From assembly GCF_014636315.1 (NCBI RefSeq), contig NZ_BMED01000005.1, positions 62,001-126,000 of the forward strand: 64,000 nucleotides of DNA. The letters run 5' to 3'. The stretch is from Parundibacterium terreum. Lineage in GTDB: Bacteria > Pseudomonadota > Gammaproteobacteria > Burkholderiales > Burkholderiaceae_D. Shown here in pieces: positions 19,560 through 30,500 of this stretch; position 1 is the stretch's first letter; each line of letters opens with the position of its first letter. Both the position numbers and the translations under genes were made by a program. A model generated the notes under the pieces. It worked only from the letters and a program-made list of their open reading frames with translations, was not told where the DNA came from and did not search any database.

Positions 19560-20561
19560 CTAGCTTATTTCTTCCAGCCTGTGACAGGCGGCCAGACGGC
19601 CTTCGAATTGGCGCAGCGCAGGGACATCCTGGCGGCAGCGTTCATTGGCATGGGGACAACGGTTGTTAAACGCGCAACCGGGGGGCGGGGCCAGCGGGGA
19701 CGGCAGTTCACCCGGCAGCATCATCTTTTGCTGGCGCTGCGCCGGGTCTATTCTTGGCGTGCTTGCCAGCAGCGCCCTGGTGTAAGGGTGCAGCGGACGA
19801 GAGAAAATTTCCTCCTTGCTTGCCTGCTCTACGCATTTACCCAGGTACATCACCAGCACTTCGTCGGCAATGTGCTCGACCACGGACAGATTGTGTGAAA
19901 TGAACAGATAGGCAACGCCGCTATTGTCCTGCAAATCCATCAACAGGTTCAGTACCTGGGCCTGGATGGACACATCCAGCGCCGACACAGGTTCATCGGC
20001 GACGATCACTTTCGGGTCCAGCATCAGCGCTCGGGCGATGGCGATACGCTGCCGCTGCCCGCCGGAAAACATATGCGGAAAGCGGCTATAGTGTTCTGGC
20101 CGTAATCCGACCTTGGCCATCATGGCCTTTGCCTTTTCTGCGCGTTCCGGCCCGCTGAGCAAAGTATTGATTGCCAGCGGCTCTTCCAGCATCGCGCTGA
20201 CTTTCTTGCGCGGATTCAGGCTGGCGTAGGGGTTCTGGAACACCATCTGTACCAGTGGGCGTACCCGTTTCAGCGTATTCCTGTCTGCATGGGCGATATT
20301 GATGCCGTCCATCCACAATTCACCGGCGGTTGGCTCTTCTATCATCGTGATCTGGCGCGCCAGCGTCGATTTTCCACAGCCGGATTCTCCGACCACTGCC
20401 AGGGTTTTGCCAGGCGTTAGCACAAAGGATACGCCATCCAGCGCACGCGCGATGGCCTTGGGTTTCAGCCAGCCTTGCGCCACCGGATAATGCTTGGCCA
20501 GGTTTTTTGCTTCCAGCAGGATGGATGTGCCGGCGGGATTGCTCATGGTGTTCTGCGTCAT
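19560..20561 (-). CDS. dppF: dipeptide ABC transporter ATP-binding protein DppF
   Basis: A 333-residue ATPase of the Opp/Dpp family. Motifs are Walker [10 protein letters not shown], signature [15 protein letters not shown], Walker B VIVADEP, and the C-terminal oligopeptide-transporter extension with [12 protein letters not shown] and a Cys-containing tail. It energises peptide import with DppD. The start overlaps the dppD stop by 4 bp (ATGA). It is the last gene of a five-gene minus-strand operon dppABCDF. Confidence 0.93.
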   Translation of the reverse strand: MTQNTMSNPAGTSILLEAKNLAKHYPVAQGWLKPKAIARALDGVSFVLTPGKTLAVVGESGCGKSTLARQITMIEEPTAGELWMDGINIAHADRNTLKRVRPLVQMVFQNPYASLNPRKKVSAMLEEPLAINTLLSGPERAEKAKAMMAKVGLRPEHYSRFPHMFSGGQRQRIAIARALMLDPKVIVADEPVSALDVSIQAQVLNLLMDLQDNSGVAYLFISHNLSVVEHIADEVLVMYLGKCVEQASKEEIFSRPLHPYTRALLASTPRIDPAQRQQKMMLPGELPSPLAPPPGCAFNNRCPHANERCRQDVPALRQFEGRLAACHRLEEIS

Positions 20562-21598
20562 GCGATTACTTCAGAAAAATTCATCGGTTGCCAGCCATTG
20601 CCGGGCCGGCCTTCCTGATCCAGCGGGAAATGGCAGCGTACCTGCGCATTGGCAGGACCTTGCAGCGCGGGGCGGACTTCGCGGCATTTATCCTGCGCAT
20701 AGGCGCAGCGCGGGCTCAGCAGGCAGCCGGCGGGCCTGTCATGCAAGCCGGGCACGACACCCGGTATAGTCTGCAGGCGTGAGCGGCCCAGATTGTGTTC
20801 CGGCAGTGCCGCCAGCAGGGCTTGCGTATATGGGTGCCGCGGCGCATTGAAAATCTCCGGCACAGTGCCGGTTTCCAATACCTGGCCGGCATACATCACC
20901 ACTACTCTTTGTGCTGTTTGCGCGACCACGCTGAGATCATGCGTGATCAGCATTAGCGCCATTCCGCGCTCACGCTGCAACTGCAGCAGCAGGTCCAGCA
21001 TTTGCGCCTGCACAGTCACGTCCAGCGCAGTCGTCGGTTCGTCGGCAATCAGCAGGCGCGGATTGCAGGCGATAGCGATGGCGACCATCACGCGCTGGCT
21101 CATGCCGCCGGACAGTTGATGCGGATAGGCATCCATCCGGCGTTCCGGATCGGGGATGTCGACCTGCTTCAGCAATGCCAGCGCCTTGGCACGCAGTTCT
21201 TTGGATGAACCGCCCTGATGCAGCTTCAACGTTTCCATCAACTGGAAAGCCACGGTATAGCAAGGGTTCAGGCTGGTCATCGGATCCTGGAAGATCATCG
21301 CAATGTCCTTGCCCAGCAGGCCGCGCCTTTCCTTGTCTTTCATCTTCAGCAAGTCGCGCCCATTGAAGGCCATGCGCGTGGCATTGACTCTGCCTGGATA
21401 GTCGATCAGGCCCATCAGTGCCAGCGAGGTGACACTCTTGCCGGAACCGGATTCACCGACGATGCCTACCACGTCGCCTTGTTCTATCGTCAGGTCCAGC
21501 CCGTCTACTGCGGTGAAAGGTGATTTCTCGGATCCAAACTGGACACGCAGGTCCTTGATTTCCAGCAGAGGAGTATCGGCGGTTTGATTGATGCTCAT
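20558..21598 (-). CDS. dppD: dipeptide ABC transporter ATP-binding protein DppD
   Basis: A 346-residue ATPase. Walker A is GESGSGKSV, signature [16 protein letters not shown], Walker [19 protein letters not shown], and the C-terminal Opp/Dpp domain has [17 protein letters not shown] plus a Cys-rich segment ([14 protein letters not shown]), matching the iron-sulfur-like cysteine cluster reported in some DppD/OppD proteins. It partners DppF. Spaced 9 bp from dppC. Confidence 0.93.
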   Translation of the reverse strand: MSINQTADTPLLEIKDLRVQFGSEKSPFTAVDGLDLTIEQGDVVGIVGESGSGKSVTSLALMGLIDYPGRVNATRMAFNGRDLLKMKDKERRGLLGKDIAMIFQDPMTSLNPCYTVAFQLMETLKLHQGGSSKELRAKALALLKQVDIPDPERRMDAYPHQLSGGMSQRVMVAIAIACNPRLLIADEPTTALDVTVQAQMLDLLLQLQRERGMALMLITHDLSVVAQTAQRVVVMYAGQVLETGTVPEIFNAPRHPYTQALLAALPEHNLGRSRLQTIPGVVPGLHDRPAGCLLSPRCAYAQDKCREVRPALQGPANAQVRCHFPLDQEGRPGNGWQPMNFSEVIA

Positions 21599-21607
21599 GA
21601 TGAATGC

Positions 21608-22540
21608 CTATCTCTTCAGTTTTGGATCAAGTGCGTCGCGCAGGCCGTCACCCATCAGGTTGAAGGCCAGTACGGAGATCACGATCGTCAGGCCGGGGAA
21701 GGTCACAACCCACCAGGCACTCTGTATGAATTCGGTTGCGCTGGCCAGCATCGATCCCCATTCGGGCGTCGGCGGTTGCGCACCCAGACCGAGAAAGCCC
21801 AATGCTGCCGCATCCAGTATGGCGGTTGAAATGCCCAGCGTTGCCTGCACGATCAGCGGCGCCGTGCAATTAGGTAGCACGCAGTTGAACATCAGGCGCA
21901 AGGTGCCTGCGCCGGCAATGCGCGATGCATTGACATAGTCCTTGTTCAACTCGCCATGCACGGCCGCACGGGTCAGACGGGCGTAGGAGGGCATCAGCAC
22001 GATAGCAATCGCATACATGGCATTGATAAGGCCAGGGCCCAGGATAGCGACCACCGCAATTGCCAGCAGCAGGCTGGGCAGGGATTGCAGTATATCCATC
22101 AGGCGCATGATGACGGTTTCCACTGCGCGCAAGACAGGATTATTCCAACTGCGCGCGAAACCCGCTACCAGGCCGAGGCAGACGCCTGCTGCCATCGACA
22201 GGCTTACCGAGACGATGCCTATGATCAGCGACAGGCGCGAGCCGTGGATCAGGCGGGACAGGATGTCGCGCCCCACTGAGTCTGTACCCAGCAGGAATTT
22301 GCTGTTGCCGCCGGCTTGCCAGGAGGGCGGCGTCAGTGTGTAATCGCGGAATTGTTCTATCGCGGAATGCGGAGCGACGATATCGGCAAATAGCGCACAG
22401 AACGCCAGTATCGCGACAACTGCCAGGCCGATGACGGCGCCGCGATTTTGCCGGAAGTAGGTCCAGAATTCGACCAGCCCATGCGGTGGCGCGGCAGGTG
22501 CGGAATCTTCGTTGCGTGGCGAAATGGATGCTTGGCTCAT
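21608..22540 (-). CDS. dppC: dipeptide ABC transporter permease DppC
   Basis: A 310-residue inner-membrane permease with an N-terminal cytoplasmic tail, a first membrane helix (AVIGLAVVAILAFCALFADIV), a periplasmic loop with the family GTDSVGRDILSRLI motif, five further helices and the EAA-type loop GAGTLRLMFNCVLPN. ATG 22540 is chosen because it follows the dppB stop by 7 bp and begins MSQASISPRNEDS; an upstream start at 22591 would overlap dppB. Confidence 0.92.
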   Translation of the reverse strand: MSQASISPRNEDSAPAAPPHGLVEFWTYFRQNRGAVIGLAVVAILAFCALFADIVAPHSAIEQFRDYTLTPPSWQAGGNSKFLLGTDSVGRDILSRLIHGSRLSLIIGIVSVSLSMAAGVCLGLVAGFARSWNNPVLRAVETVIMRLMDILQSLPSLLLAIAVVAILGPGLINAMYAIAIVLMPSYARLTRAAVHGELNKDYVNASRIAGAGTLRLMFNCVLPNCTAPLIVQATLGISTAILDAAALGFLGLGAQPPTPEWGSMLASATEFIQSAWWVVTFPGLTIVISVLAFNLMGDGLRDALDPKLKR

Positions 22541-22547
22541 CAGGGTA

Positions 22548-23552
22548 TCAGTGACGTATGCGTGGATTGATGATGCCATACAGCAGGTCAACGATCAGGT
22601 TGACGCTGATGACGATAGTGGCGATCAGAAGGATGCCGCCTTGCACGGTAGGGTAGTCGCGCCGGTTGATCGCTTCTATCAGCCATTTTCCTATGCCGGG
22701 CCAGGAGAATATTGTCTCTGTCAGGATCGCGCCTGCCAGCAGGGTGCCGACCTGCAGGCCTATTACCGTGACGACGGGGATCAGCGCATTGCGCAAGGCA
22801 TGCACCCAGATCACGCGCATCCACGACATGCCTTTGGCGCGCGCAGTGCGTACATAGTCTTCTCGCAGTACTTCCAGCATGGCGGAACGCGTCATCCTGG
22901 CGATGACTGCCAGCGGGATGGTCGCCAGCGCAACGGTGGGCAATATCAGGTGCATTACCGCTGATTTGAATGCGCCGGGCTCGCCGGACAGCAGGCTATC
23001 CACCAGCATCAGGCCGGTTACCGGCGGCAGGTCAAACAGGATATCGATGCGGCCCGAAACCGGCGTCCAGCCCAGGGTGACAGAGAACAGCAATATTAAA
23101 AGCAAGGCCCACCAGAAAATCGGCATCGAGTAGCCGGTCAGCGATACGCCCATCACCGAGTAATCCAGAAAGGTATTGCGCTTGAGGGCTGCCAGTATGC
23201 CGGCAGGCAGGCCGATAAGGATGGCGAGCAGGATCGCACACAGGGACAGTTCCAGCGTTGCCGGAAACAGCGTGAAGAACTCCTTGCTGACGGATTCCTG
23301 CGTGATGATGGAGTGGCCGAGGTCGCCGCCCAGCACCTTGCCCAGATAGTCGAAATACTGGACATATAAGGGACGGTCCAGCCCAAACTGGTGCATCAGG
23401 CGGGCATAGCGTTCCGGCTCCATGCCGCGTTCGCCGGACATGGCCTCGACCACGTTGCCTGGAATAAGGTGTATCAGGGAAAAAACAAGAACTGTAATGC
23501 CCAGGAAGGTCGGTATGACCATACCCAGGCGGCGCAAAATAAAGCCAAACAT
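22548..23552 (-). CDS. dppB: dipeptide ABC transporter permease DppB
   Basis: A 334-residue permease starting at ATG 23552 with MFGFILRRLGMVIPTFLGIT, the usual DppB opening. It has six predicted membrane helices, and the EAA loop is AKGMSWMRVIWVHALRNALIP. The upstream extension to 23693 is Cys/Arg-rich and is not part of the family. It is separated from dppA by 164 bp that contain hairpins, which may lower expression of the membrane genes relative to the binding protein. Confidence 0.92.
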   Translation of the reverse strand: MFGFILRRLGMVIPTFLGITVLVFSLIHLIPGNVVEAMSGERGMEPERYARLMHQFGLDRPLYVQYFDYLGKVLGGDLGHSIITQESVSKEFFTLFPATLELSLCAILLAILIGLPAGILAALKRNTFLDYSVMGVSLTGYSMPIFWWALLLILLFSVTLGWTPVSGRIDILFDLPPVTGLMLVDSLLSGEPGAFKSAVMHLILPTVALATIPLAVIARMTRSAMLEVLREDYVRTARAKGMSWMRVIWVHALRNALIPVVTVIGLQVGTLLAGAILTETIFSWPGIGKWLIEAINRRDYPTVQGGILLIATIVISVNLIVDLLYGIINPRIRH

Positions 23553-23654
23553 CGAATACCCCGGTGCGACAGATGCCCAGCTGTCGCAGGCTAGCCGGAT
23601 AATCCCGGCTGGCTTGCGCTGGCTGTTGAATGCTGGTCGTGCTGTTAAAAAAGA

Positions 23655-23690
23655 AGCGCAGAATACGCAGCGCCGGGAGCAGAGGCTCCC
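23655..23690 (-). terminator. possible attenuator between dppA and dppB
   Basis: GGGAGC (23675-23680), loop AGAG, GCTCCC (23685-23690), followed on the minus strand by a second small GCGC stem and TTCTTTTTT. Weak pairing, but it lies where ABC operons often attenuate after the binding-protein gene. Confidence 0.4.
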
Positions 23691-23716
23691 CATGGCACTA
23701 CGCTCAAGCTAAGCAA

Positions 23717-25324
23717 TTACTTTGCCAGATCCACTTTCTTGAAGTAGTGGTGAGCTGTCGAATCCATCTTGAAGCCTATCACCTCCTTGCGAACCGGGGT
23801 CACGCGAATCGAATGTGCGATATTGATCCATGGTGCCTCATCATGGATGATTTCCTGCGCTTTTTCATACAGTTTGGCGCGCTCTTCCTGTTTCGATACC
23901 GCCTTGGCCTTCTGGATCAGGTCTTCATAATCCCTGTTACACCAGCGCGCGGTATTGCCGCCGCCTTTAACGGCTTCGCAGCCCAGCAAGGCGGCGAAGA
24001 AGTTGTCAGGATCGCCGTTGTCGCCGGACCAGCCGAACATGAATGCACTTTGCTCGCCGGTCTTGCTGCGTTTTTTATACTCTGTCCATTCAAAGGTCAC
24101 CAGCTTCGCCCTGACGCCGACCTTGGCCCAGTCGGCCTGTATCAGCTCGGCCATGCGTTTGCCGTCCGGATTGTAAGGGCGGCTGACAGGCAGATACCAC
24201 AGGTCGATATCGAAGCCATTCGGATAGCCGGCCTTGGCCAGCAATTCCTTGGCTTTGGCCGGGTCGTAGGCATAGTCCTTGATCTTGTCGTTGTAAGACC
24301 AAAGTGTTGGCGGGATGATGTTTTTTGCCGCCTGGCCGGAACCCTGGAACACGGATTTCAAAATGGAAGCCTTATCCACCGCCATGTTCAATGCCTGGCG
24401 TACCTGCTTGCTGTCGAAAGGTTTTTTCTCCACGTTAAAGGAGACGTAGCCGATGTTCAATCCAGGTTGCTCCAAAAGCTTGATGTTTGGATCGCTCCTC
24501 ATCAGGGCGACGTCGGCAGGTTTGGGCAGGGCCATCACATGGCATTCGCCCGCTTTCAGCTTGGCATATCGTACTGAAGGGTCAGGGGTGATCGCGTAGA
24601 TCAGGTTATCGATCTTCGGGCGGCCATCCCAATACTGGTCGAAGGCCTTGTAGCGGATGATCGCATCTTTTTGGTAGGAAACGAACTGGAAGGCGCCGGT
24701 GCCTATGACTTCCTTGTCGATGACGTCAACCGTGCCCGCCGCTTTCATTTTTTCCGCATATTCAGCAGATTGAACGGACATGAAGTCCATCGTCAGTGTG
24801 GCGATGAAAGGCGCTTCGGGATGTTTCAGTTTGAAGCGCACCGTCATATCGTCGACTTTTTCTATCTTGTCGACGATCTTGGCCATGCCTACGTCTTCAA
24901 AGTAGGCAAAGGTCTGATTCGGGCTGGTGCTGTGGAAGGCATGGTTGGCATCAGCCATGCGGTTATAGCTGTACACCACGTCGTCGGCATTCATGTCGCG
25001 GCTAGGCTTGAATTTCGCATTGCTATGGAACTTGACGCCCTTGCGCAGTTTGAATGTGTAGGTCAGGCCGTCTGCCGAGATATCCCAGGATTCTGCCAGC
25101 GCAGGGGTGACCTTGGTCGTTCCTGTTTCCATCTCCACCAGGCGGTTGTACATGGGGACGGAGCCCGCATCTGCAGTGGTGCCGGTCGTGAAAAATTGTG
25201 GATTGAAGCCTTCGGGGCTGCCTTCAGAACAGTAAACCAGGGTTTTAGCTGCCATGGCCAAGCCTGCGTAGGCGCCAAAAACAGCGAGCAAACCGGCTTT
25301 CAATATCCATTTTCCATTTTTCAT
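23717..25324 (-). CDS. dppA: dipeptide-binding periplasmic protein DppA
   Basis: A 535-residue solute-binding protein of family 5 (SBP_bac_5). ATG 25324 has GGAGA upstream and opens a signal peptide MKNGKWILKAGLLAVFGAYAGLAMA. The mature protein begins KTLVYCSEGSPEGFNP, which matches DppA, and contains the family signature LRKGVKFHSN. It captures dipeptides in the periplasm and delivers them to DppBC. As the first gene of the operon it is preceded by a 362-bp region that must contain the promoter. Confidence 0.93.
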   Translation of the reverse strand: MKNGKWILKAGLLAVFGAYAGLAMAAKTLVYCSEGSPEGFNPQFFTTGTTADAGSVPMYNRLVEMETGTTKVTPALAESWDISADGLTYTFKLRKGVKFHSNAKFKPSRDMNADDVVYSYNRMADANHAFHSTSPNQTFAYFEDVGMAKIVDKIEKVDDMTVRFKLKHPEAPFIATLTMDFMSVQSAEYAEKMKAAGTVDVIDKEVIGTGAFQFVSYQKDAIIRYKAFDQYWDGRPKIDNLIYAITPDPSVRYAKLKAGECHVMALPKPADVALMRSDPNIKLLEQPGLNIGYVSFNVEKKPFDSKQVRQALNMAVDKASILKSVFQGSGQAAKNIIPPTLWSYNDKIKDYAYDPAKAKELLAKAGYPNGFDIDLWYLPVSRPYNPDGKRMAELIQADWAKVGVRAKLVTFEWTEYKKRSKTGEQSAFMFGWSGDNGDPDNFFAALLGCEAVKGGGNTARWCNRDYEDLIQKAKAVSKQEERAKLYEKAQEIIHDEAPWINIAHSIRVTPVRKEVIGFKMDSTAHHYFKKVDLAK

Positions 25325-25686
25325 GCATGAATCTCCAATAAGCGATAAGGGTATGAGCTGGAATTTTTCCCGGTAGCACACTGCGTCTTTGTTGTATTTT
25401 TTTGCAGCTTATATTTATCGCATTATTGTGAAGCAAAACTGTCAAATTTGTATTGATTTGTTACACAACCGAATAAAATTGAGTGAATATTATTAATACC
25501 GATGGCCGCAGCATGGATATTGCGCAATTCTTGATGAAAAGTTTTGTTTTTTTGTCGTTTTTGGGAGATTAAGCCGATTTGTCCGGGAAGCCGTCAGCTT
25601 CATAGTTCTTTTGCGTACAATGCATTCTTGCAAATTAATCAGGCTACCCGTTTCATTGCTGCAGTGATTCCCAAGGATAAACAGCT
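25325..25686. other. divergent intergenic region dppA / betaine transporter
   Basis: AT-rich, no credible gene. It must contain the promoters for both divergent genes. I could not assign a convincing -35/-10 pair; TACAAT near 25615 is the best -10 candidate for the plus-strand gene. Confidence 0.5.
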
Positions 25687-27222
25687 TTGCTGAAAAAATA
25701 CCTACAGTTGGCCGCATTGCTGCTCAGCCTTGCCATGGTGTGCAGTTTTTCTTATGCGGCCCCCGATGACGTGCTACATGTCGGCTCTAAACGCTTTACC
25801 GAATCCTATATCCTCGGCGAAATTTTGAGCCAGGCAGCAAGCTCTTCCGCAAAGGTGGAACACAAGCAGGGGCTGGGCAATACCGCCATCGTGTTCGAAG
25901 CGCTGAAAGCCGGTGCAATCGACCTGTATCCCGAGTACATGGGCACCATAGACCGGGAAATCCTGAAACATGAACAACCCGCATCAGCGGACGTGATACG
26001 CCGCGAACTGGCGGCGATGGGCCTGGGTGTTGCAGTCAGATTCGGTTTCAACAATACCTATGCACTGGCGATGCGCGCGGCAGACAGTGAACGCATGGGC
26101 ATACGCCGGATCGGCGACATGGCCGCACATCCTGAACTGAAGTTTGGTTTGTCCCACGAGTTTATAGGCCGCGCAGACGGCTGGGCAGGGCTCGCGCATA
26201 GTTATGGCCTGAAGCAGCAAGCGCAAGGACTGGATCATGGGATTGCCTATGAGGCCTTGCGCAAGGCGCAGATCGATGTGATTGATATCTACTCCACCGA
26301 TGCCAAGATCAAGCAACTGGGTTTGCGGGTGCTGGACGACAATGCCGGATATTTTCCTCGTTACGATGCTGTTGTGCTGTACCGGCTGGATATTGCACAA
26401 AGATTCCCCTCTGCGTGGCAGTCGATTCAGAAGCTGGAAGCTAGTATTGATGAATCCCGTATGACGGCGATGAATGCGGCAGCAGAGCTGGACAATAAAA
26501 GCTTTACCGACATTGCCCACGCCTTCCTGCAGCAACAAGAATCTCCTGCTGCGGGCGGAGCCAGCAAAGTAGCGCGCAAGAATTTTTGGAGTATCTTGTT
26601 TGGGCCGGATCTCGGGCGCCTGAGCGGGCAACACATTTTTCTGGTTGCCTGTTCGGTATTGCTGGCGGTGCTGGTCGGCATCCCGCTGGGTATTGCTGCC
26701 GCCTATTTTTCCGGCCTGCGCTACCCGTTGATGAGCATCGTCGGGGTAGTCCAGACCATTCCCTCGCTGGCTTTACTGGCGATATTGATACCGGTGCTGG
26801 GACGCATAGGCACTGCACCGGCCTTGATTGCCTTGTTCCTGTATGCCTTACTGCCTATCGTCTCCAATTCCTGCATAGGCATGGAGCAGGTGCCCAAAGG
26901 GCTGCGCATGGCAGCGACGGCCCTGGGTATGGGGACTAAGGACAGGATCCTGTCGGTAGAGGTGCCGCTGGCCTTGCCGGTCATTCTGGCCGGAGTGCGG
27001 ACTGCTGCCGTCATTAGCGTAGGCACAGCAACCATTGCCGCGTTCATCGGCGCCGGCGGTTACGGTGAGCGGATAGCGGTAGGTCTCGCACTGAATGACT
27101 ACGACATGCTGCTGGCAGGAGCCATCCCGTCTGCAGTGCTGGCCATCCTGACCCAGGCTATATTTGCCGGCCTGGAACACCTGCTTTTTTCCCGCCTGCC
27201 CTCAAATAGCACGTCCTCCTGA
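25687..27222 (+). CDS. fused substrate-binding/permease protein of a glycine betaine-type ABC transporter
   Basis: A 511-residue fusion. Residues 1-24 form a signal peptide, residues about 25-280 are an OpuAC/OsmX-type binding domain (VGSKRFTESYILGEILSQ), and residues about 310-505 are an OpuCB/ProW-type permease with several membrane helices and the EAA-like loop CIGMEQVPKGLRMAATALGM. It would import betaine, choline or a similar osmolyte. TTG 25687 with AAGGA 8 bp upstream is the start. No ATPase gene is adjacent: the next gene is the glucan synthase, so an ATPase encoded elsewhere must be used, or the system is incomplete. Both products near it (osmolyte import, periplasmic glucans) fit osmoadaptation. 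Confidence 0.88.
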   Translation: MLKKYLQLAALLLSLAMVCSFSYAAPDDVLHVGSKRFTESYILGEILSQAASSSAKVEHKQGLGNTAIVFEALKAGAIDLYPEYMGTIDREILKHEQPASADVIRRELAAMGLGVAVRFGFNNTYALAMRAADSERMGIRRIGDMAAHPELKFGLSHEFIGRADGWAGLAHSYGLKQQAQGLDHGIAYEALRKAQIDVIDIYSTDAKIKQLGLRVLDDNAGYFPRYDAVVLYRLDIAQRFPSAWQSIQKLEASIDESRMTAMNAAAELDNKSFTDIAHAFLQQQESPAAGGASKVARKNFWSILFGPDLGRLSGQHIFLVACSVLLAVLVGIPLGIAAAYFSGLRYPLMSIVGVVQTIPSLALLAILIPVLGRIGTAPALIALFLYALLPIVSNSCIGMEQVPKGLRMAATALGMGTKDRILSVEVPLALPVILAGVRTAAVISVGTATIAAFIGAGGYGERIAVGLALNDYDMLLAGAIPSAVLAILTQAIFAGLEHLLFSRLPSNSTSS

Positions 27223-27516
27223 GCAGCAAGTCCTGCTGCTCTCCGGACGAAAGTCTGCAAGTTGCGTCGATATCCTTCATTTCCTCTATGGGCAGGCTTG
27301 TGCCTGCATTTGCTCTTTTTGCAAGGGCGAGTGTTCGGTAGCGCACCTACGTTTTTACCTGCCTTGGTTAGCATGAAACACGGAAGCATATCCCTGCTCA
27401 TGTCTTTACTATCAACCCTATAAATCTGTCCCGATTGCAAGAAGTTGCCGCGTCATAGACTGGCACGCCGCTCAGGATTCTTGCTGTGCAAGCACGGGAA
27501 GAAAGAGAAGCATTCC

Positions 27517-30500
27517 TTGAAAACGCCAAGCAAAAAAATCGCACAGAGCATCGACGCCATACTCGGAGCGATGAGTAATAGTAATAGCCCCGGTGGAAAT
27601 TTTCCTTCAGGTGCCGAGGAAGAGTTGCCGCTCAGGGCGGAACTCTTCGGCGCCATACAGATGGAGCAGCACGGCAAGGCACTTGCCACCTCGCACCAGT
27701 TAAGCGGCGGCCGTTTGCGCGACCAGTTGCTGGTGCGCCTGGCCGACAATGAAATCATCATCACCGAGACCTGTAATCTGCTGGCCGCCGCCGTCAAGGA
27801 AGACCGACAGGTGACGCCTGCCGCAGAATGGTTGCTGGACAATTTTTACCTGATCGAAGAACAGATACGCACCGCGAAGAAGCATTTGCCCAAAGGCTAT
27901 AGCAAGGAGCTGCCGCGCCTGCAAAAGGGCGCATCGGCGGGCATGCCGCGGGTGTATGACATTGCGCTGGAGACGATTTCCCATGGCGACGGCAGGGTAG
28001 ATCCCGAAAGCCTCAGCCGTTTTGTCGCCGCCTACCAGCAGGTCACTGCCTTGCGGCTGGGTGAATTGTGGGCTATTCCAATCATGCTGCGCCTTGCCTT
28101 GATAGAAAATCTAAGGCGGGTGGCGGTAAGGATCGCCAACGACAGATATAACCGCGACCTTGCCAATTCCTGGGCTGACCAGATGCTGGAAACAGCCGAC
28201 AAGGAGCCTAGCCGCCTGATTTTGCTGGTCGCCGATATGGCGCGCTCCGAACCGCCTATGGTGGGCTCTTTCGTTGCCGAAATGGTGCGCCGTTTGCAGG
28301 GACAATCGCCGGGATTGAGTTTGCCGCTGACATGGATGGCCCAGCATTTATCGGAAGCCGGCATGACGGTAGAGCAACTGATACAACTGGAAGCGCAACA
28401 GCAGGCAGCCGATCAAGTTTCTATCAGCAACAGCATCGGCAGCTTGCGTTTCCTGGGAAGCATGGACTGGCAAGAATTCGTCGAAACGATGAGCGCCGTC
28501 GAGCATGTGCTGGCCAACGATAGCGGCGATGTCTACAGCAAGATGGATTTTGCCACGCGTGACCGCTACCGCCACGTGATTGAGGGCTTGGCCAAATACA
28601 GTTTGCTGTCGGAAGTGGAAATTGCGGAGAAAGCGATACAGTTGGCCACCCAGGCTGCCAACAGGCATGGACAGGATGACCGCAAAGCGCATATAGGTTT
28701 CTATCTGGTTGCCGACGGTCTGCCTGAACTGGAAAAGGCGGTAGGCTTGCGCAAGCCTGTGCTGGACAAGATCAAGAGCACGGTCAAACGCACACCGCTG
28801 AGCTTGTACCTTGGATCGGTGTTGGCGCTGACCGCCCTGTTGAGTGCCAGCCTGGCAGAAAGAGCTTACGAGGAGGGCGCACCCCTCTGGCTGCTGATCG
28901 TGCTGGCCTTGGTCGCTGTGATTGCCACCAGCCAGTTGGCGGTTGCCTTGATCAACTGGGCTTCCACCTTGCTGGCATTGCCGCATCTGTTGCCGCGCAT
29001 GGATTTTTCCAAAGGGATACCGTCCAATTGCCGTACGCTGGTGGTTGTGCCTACCTTGATTTCCAGCGAAGAGAATATCGACAGCCTGTGCGAGGATCTC
29101 GAGGTGCGCTATCTGGCAAACGTTGATACCCACTTGCACTTTTGCCTGCTCACTGACTTTAATGATGCCGCGAGCGAGACCACACCGCAAGATGAATCTT
29201 TGCTGAATCGTCTGCAGCAGAACATTATTGAGCTGAATAAGAAATACGCGGACGACGAGCATCAGGACGCAGATTGCCGAGCGGATGCCTTCCTTGCCTT
29301 CCATAGGCCACGGCGCTGGAATCCACGAGAAAAAGTATGGATGGGGTATGAGCGCAAGCGCGGAAAACTGGCTGACCTGAATGCCTTCCTGCGGGGTACT
29401 GCACTCAATCCATTTTCTCTGATCGTGGGTGAAACCTCGGAACTCGCCAATGTCCGCTATGTGATCACTCTGGATACCGATACCCAGCTTGCGCGGGAAA
29501 CCGCGCGCCAGTTTGTGGGAACGATGGCGCATCCGCTGAACCGGGGGCGATATGACGAGCTGAGGCAACGGGTCGTGGAGGGCTATGGCATCTTGCAGCC
29601 ACGTGTCGCCGTGAATCTGCCCGGCTCACATTCCTCCTACTACGAAAAACTGTTCAGCGGCGAAGCCGGCCTCGATCCTTACACACGCACAGTATCCGAT
29701 GTGTACCAGGATTTATTCCAGGAGGGTTCATTCATCGGCAAGGGCATCTATGATGTTGATCTGTTTGAAAGGGCCATGCACAACCGCTTCCCGGAAAACC
29801 GCATCCTCAGTCACGACTTGCTGGAAGGGTGCTACATCCGGTCAGGTTTGCTATCTGATCTGCAACTGCTTGAAGATTATCCGGCCCGTTACAGCGTAGA
29901 TGTGAAGCGCCGGCATCGCTGGGTGCGAGGCGACTGGCAGATCATCTCCTGGCTATTTCCCAAGGTGCCGTTGCCCAAGGCATCGAGTGCTACGCTGTCC
30001 GGTGCGCGCAGTCAAAAGAATCCCTTATCCGCCTTATCCCGCTGGAAACTGTTCGATAATCTACGCCGTAGTATGGTGCCAGCCAGCCTGATGGCATTGC
30101 TATTGCTGGGCTGGGGCCTGTTGCCGACGCCTTGGTTCTGGACTCGCGCGGTACTCGGCGTGCTGCTGATACCTTCGATTATCAGTTCGGCGATGGATTT
30201 GCTGCATAAGGACAAAGACGTCCTGTATCGCCAGCATATTACTGCAGTGATCCGTGCCAGCGGGCGGCACTTTTCCCACGCGCTGCTGAATATTATCTTC
30301 CTGCCTTATGAGGCGTGGTTTACGCTGGATGCCATTTTCCGAACGATGTGGCGCATGTTGATTACCCACAAAAAAATGCTGGAGTGGAGTCCCTTCAGTG
30401 AAGTAATCCGCAGCGACAAGAACGGCCTTGCTGCCACCTTCCGTACCATGTGGATCGCCCCGGTTCTTTCTGCGCTTATCGGCGTCGGCTTGCTCTATCT

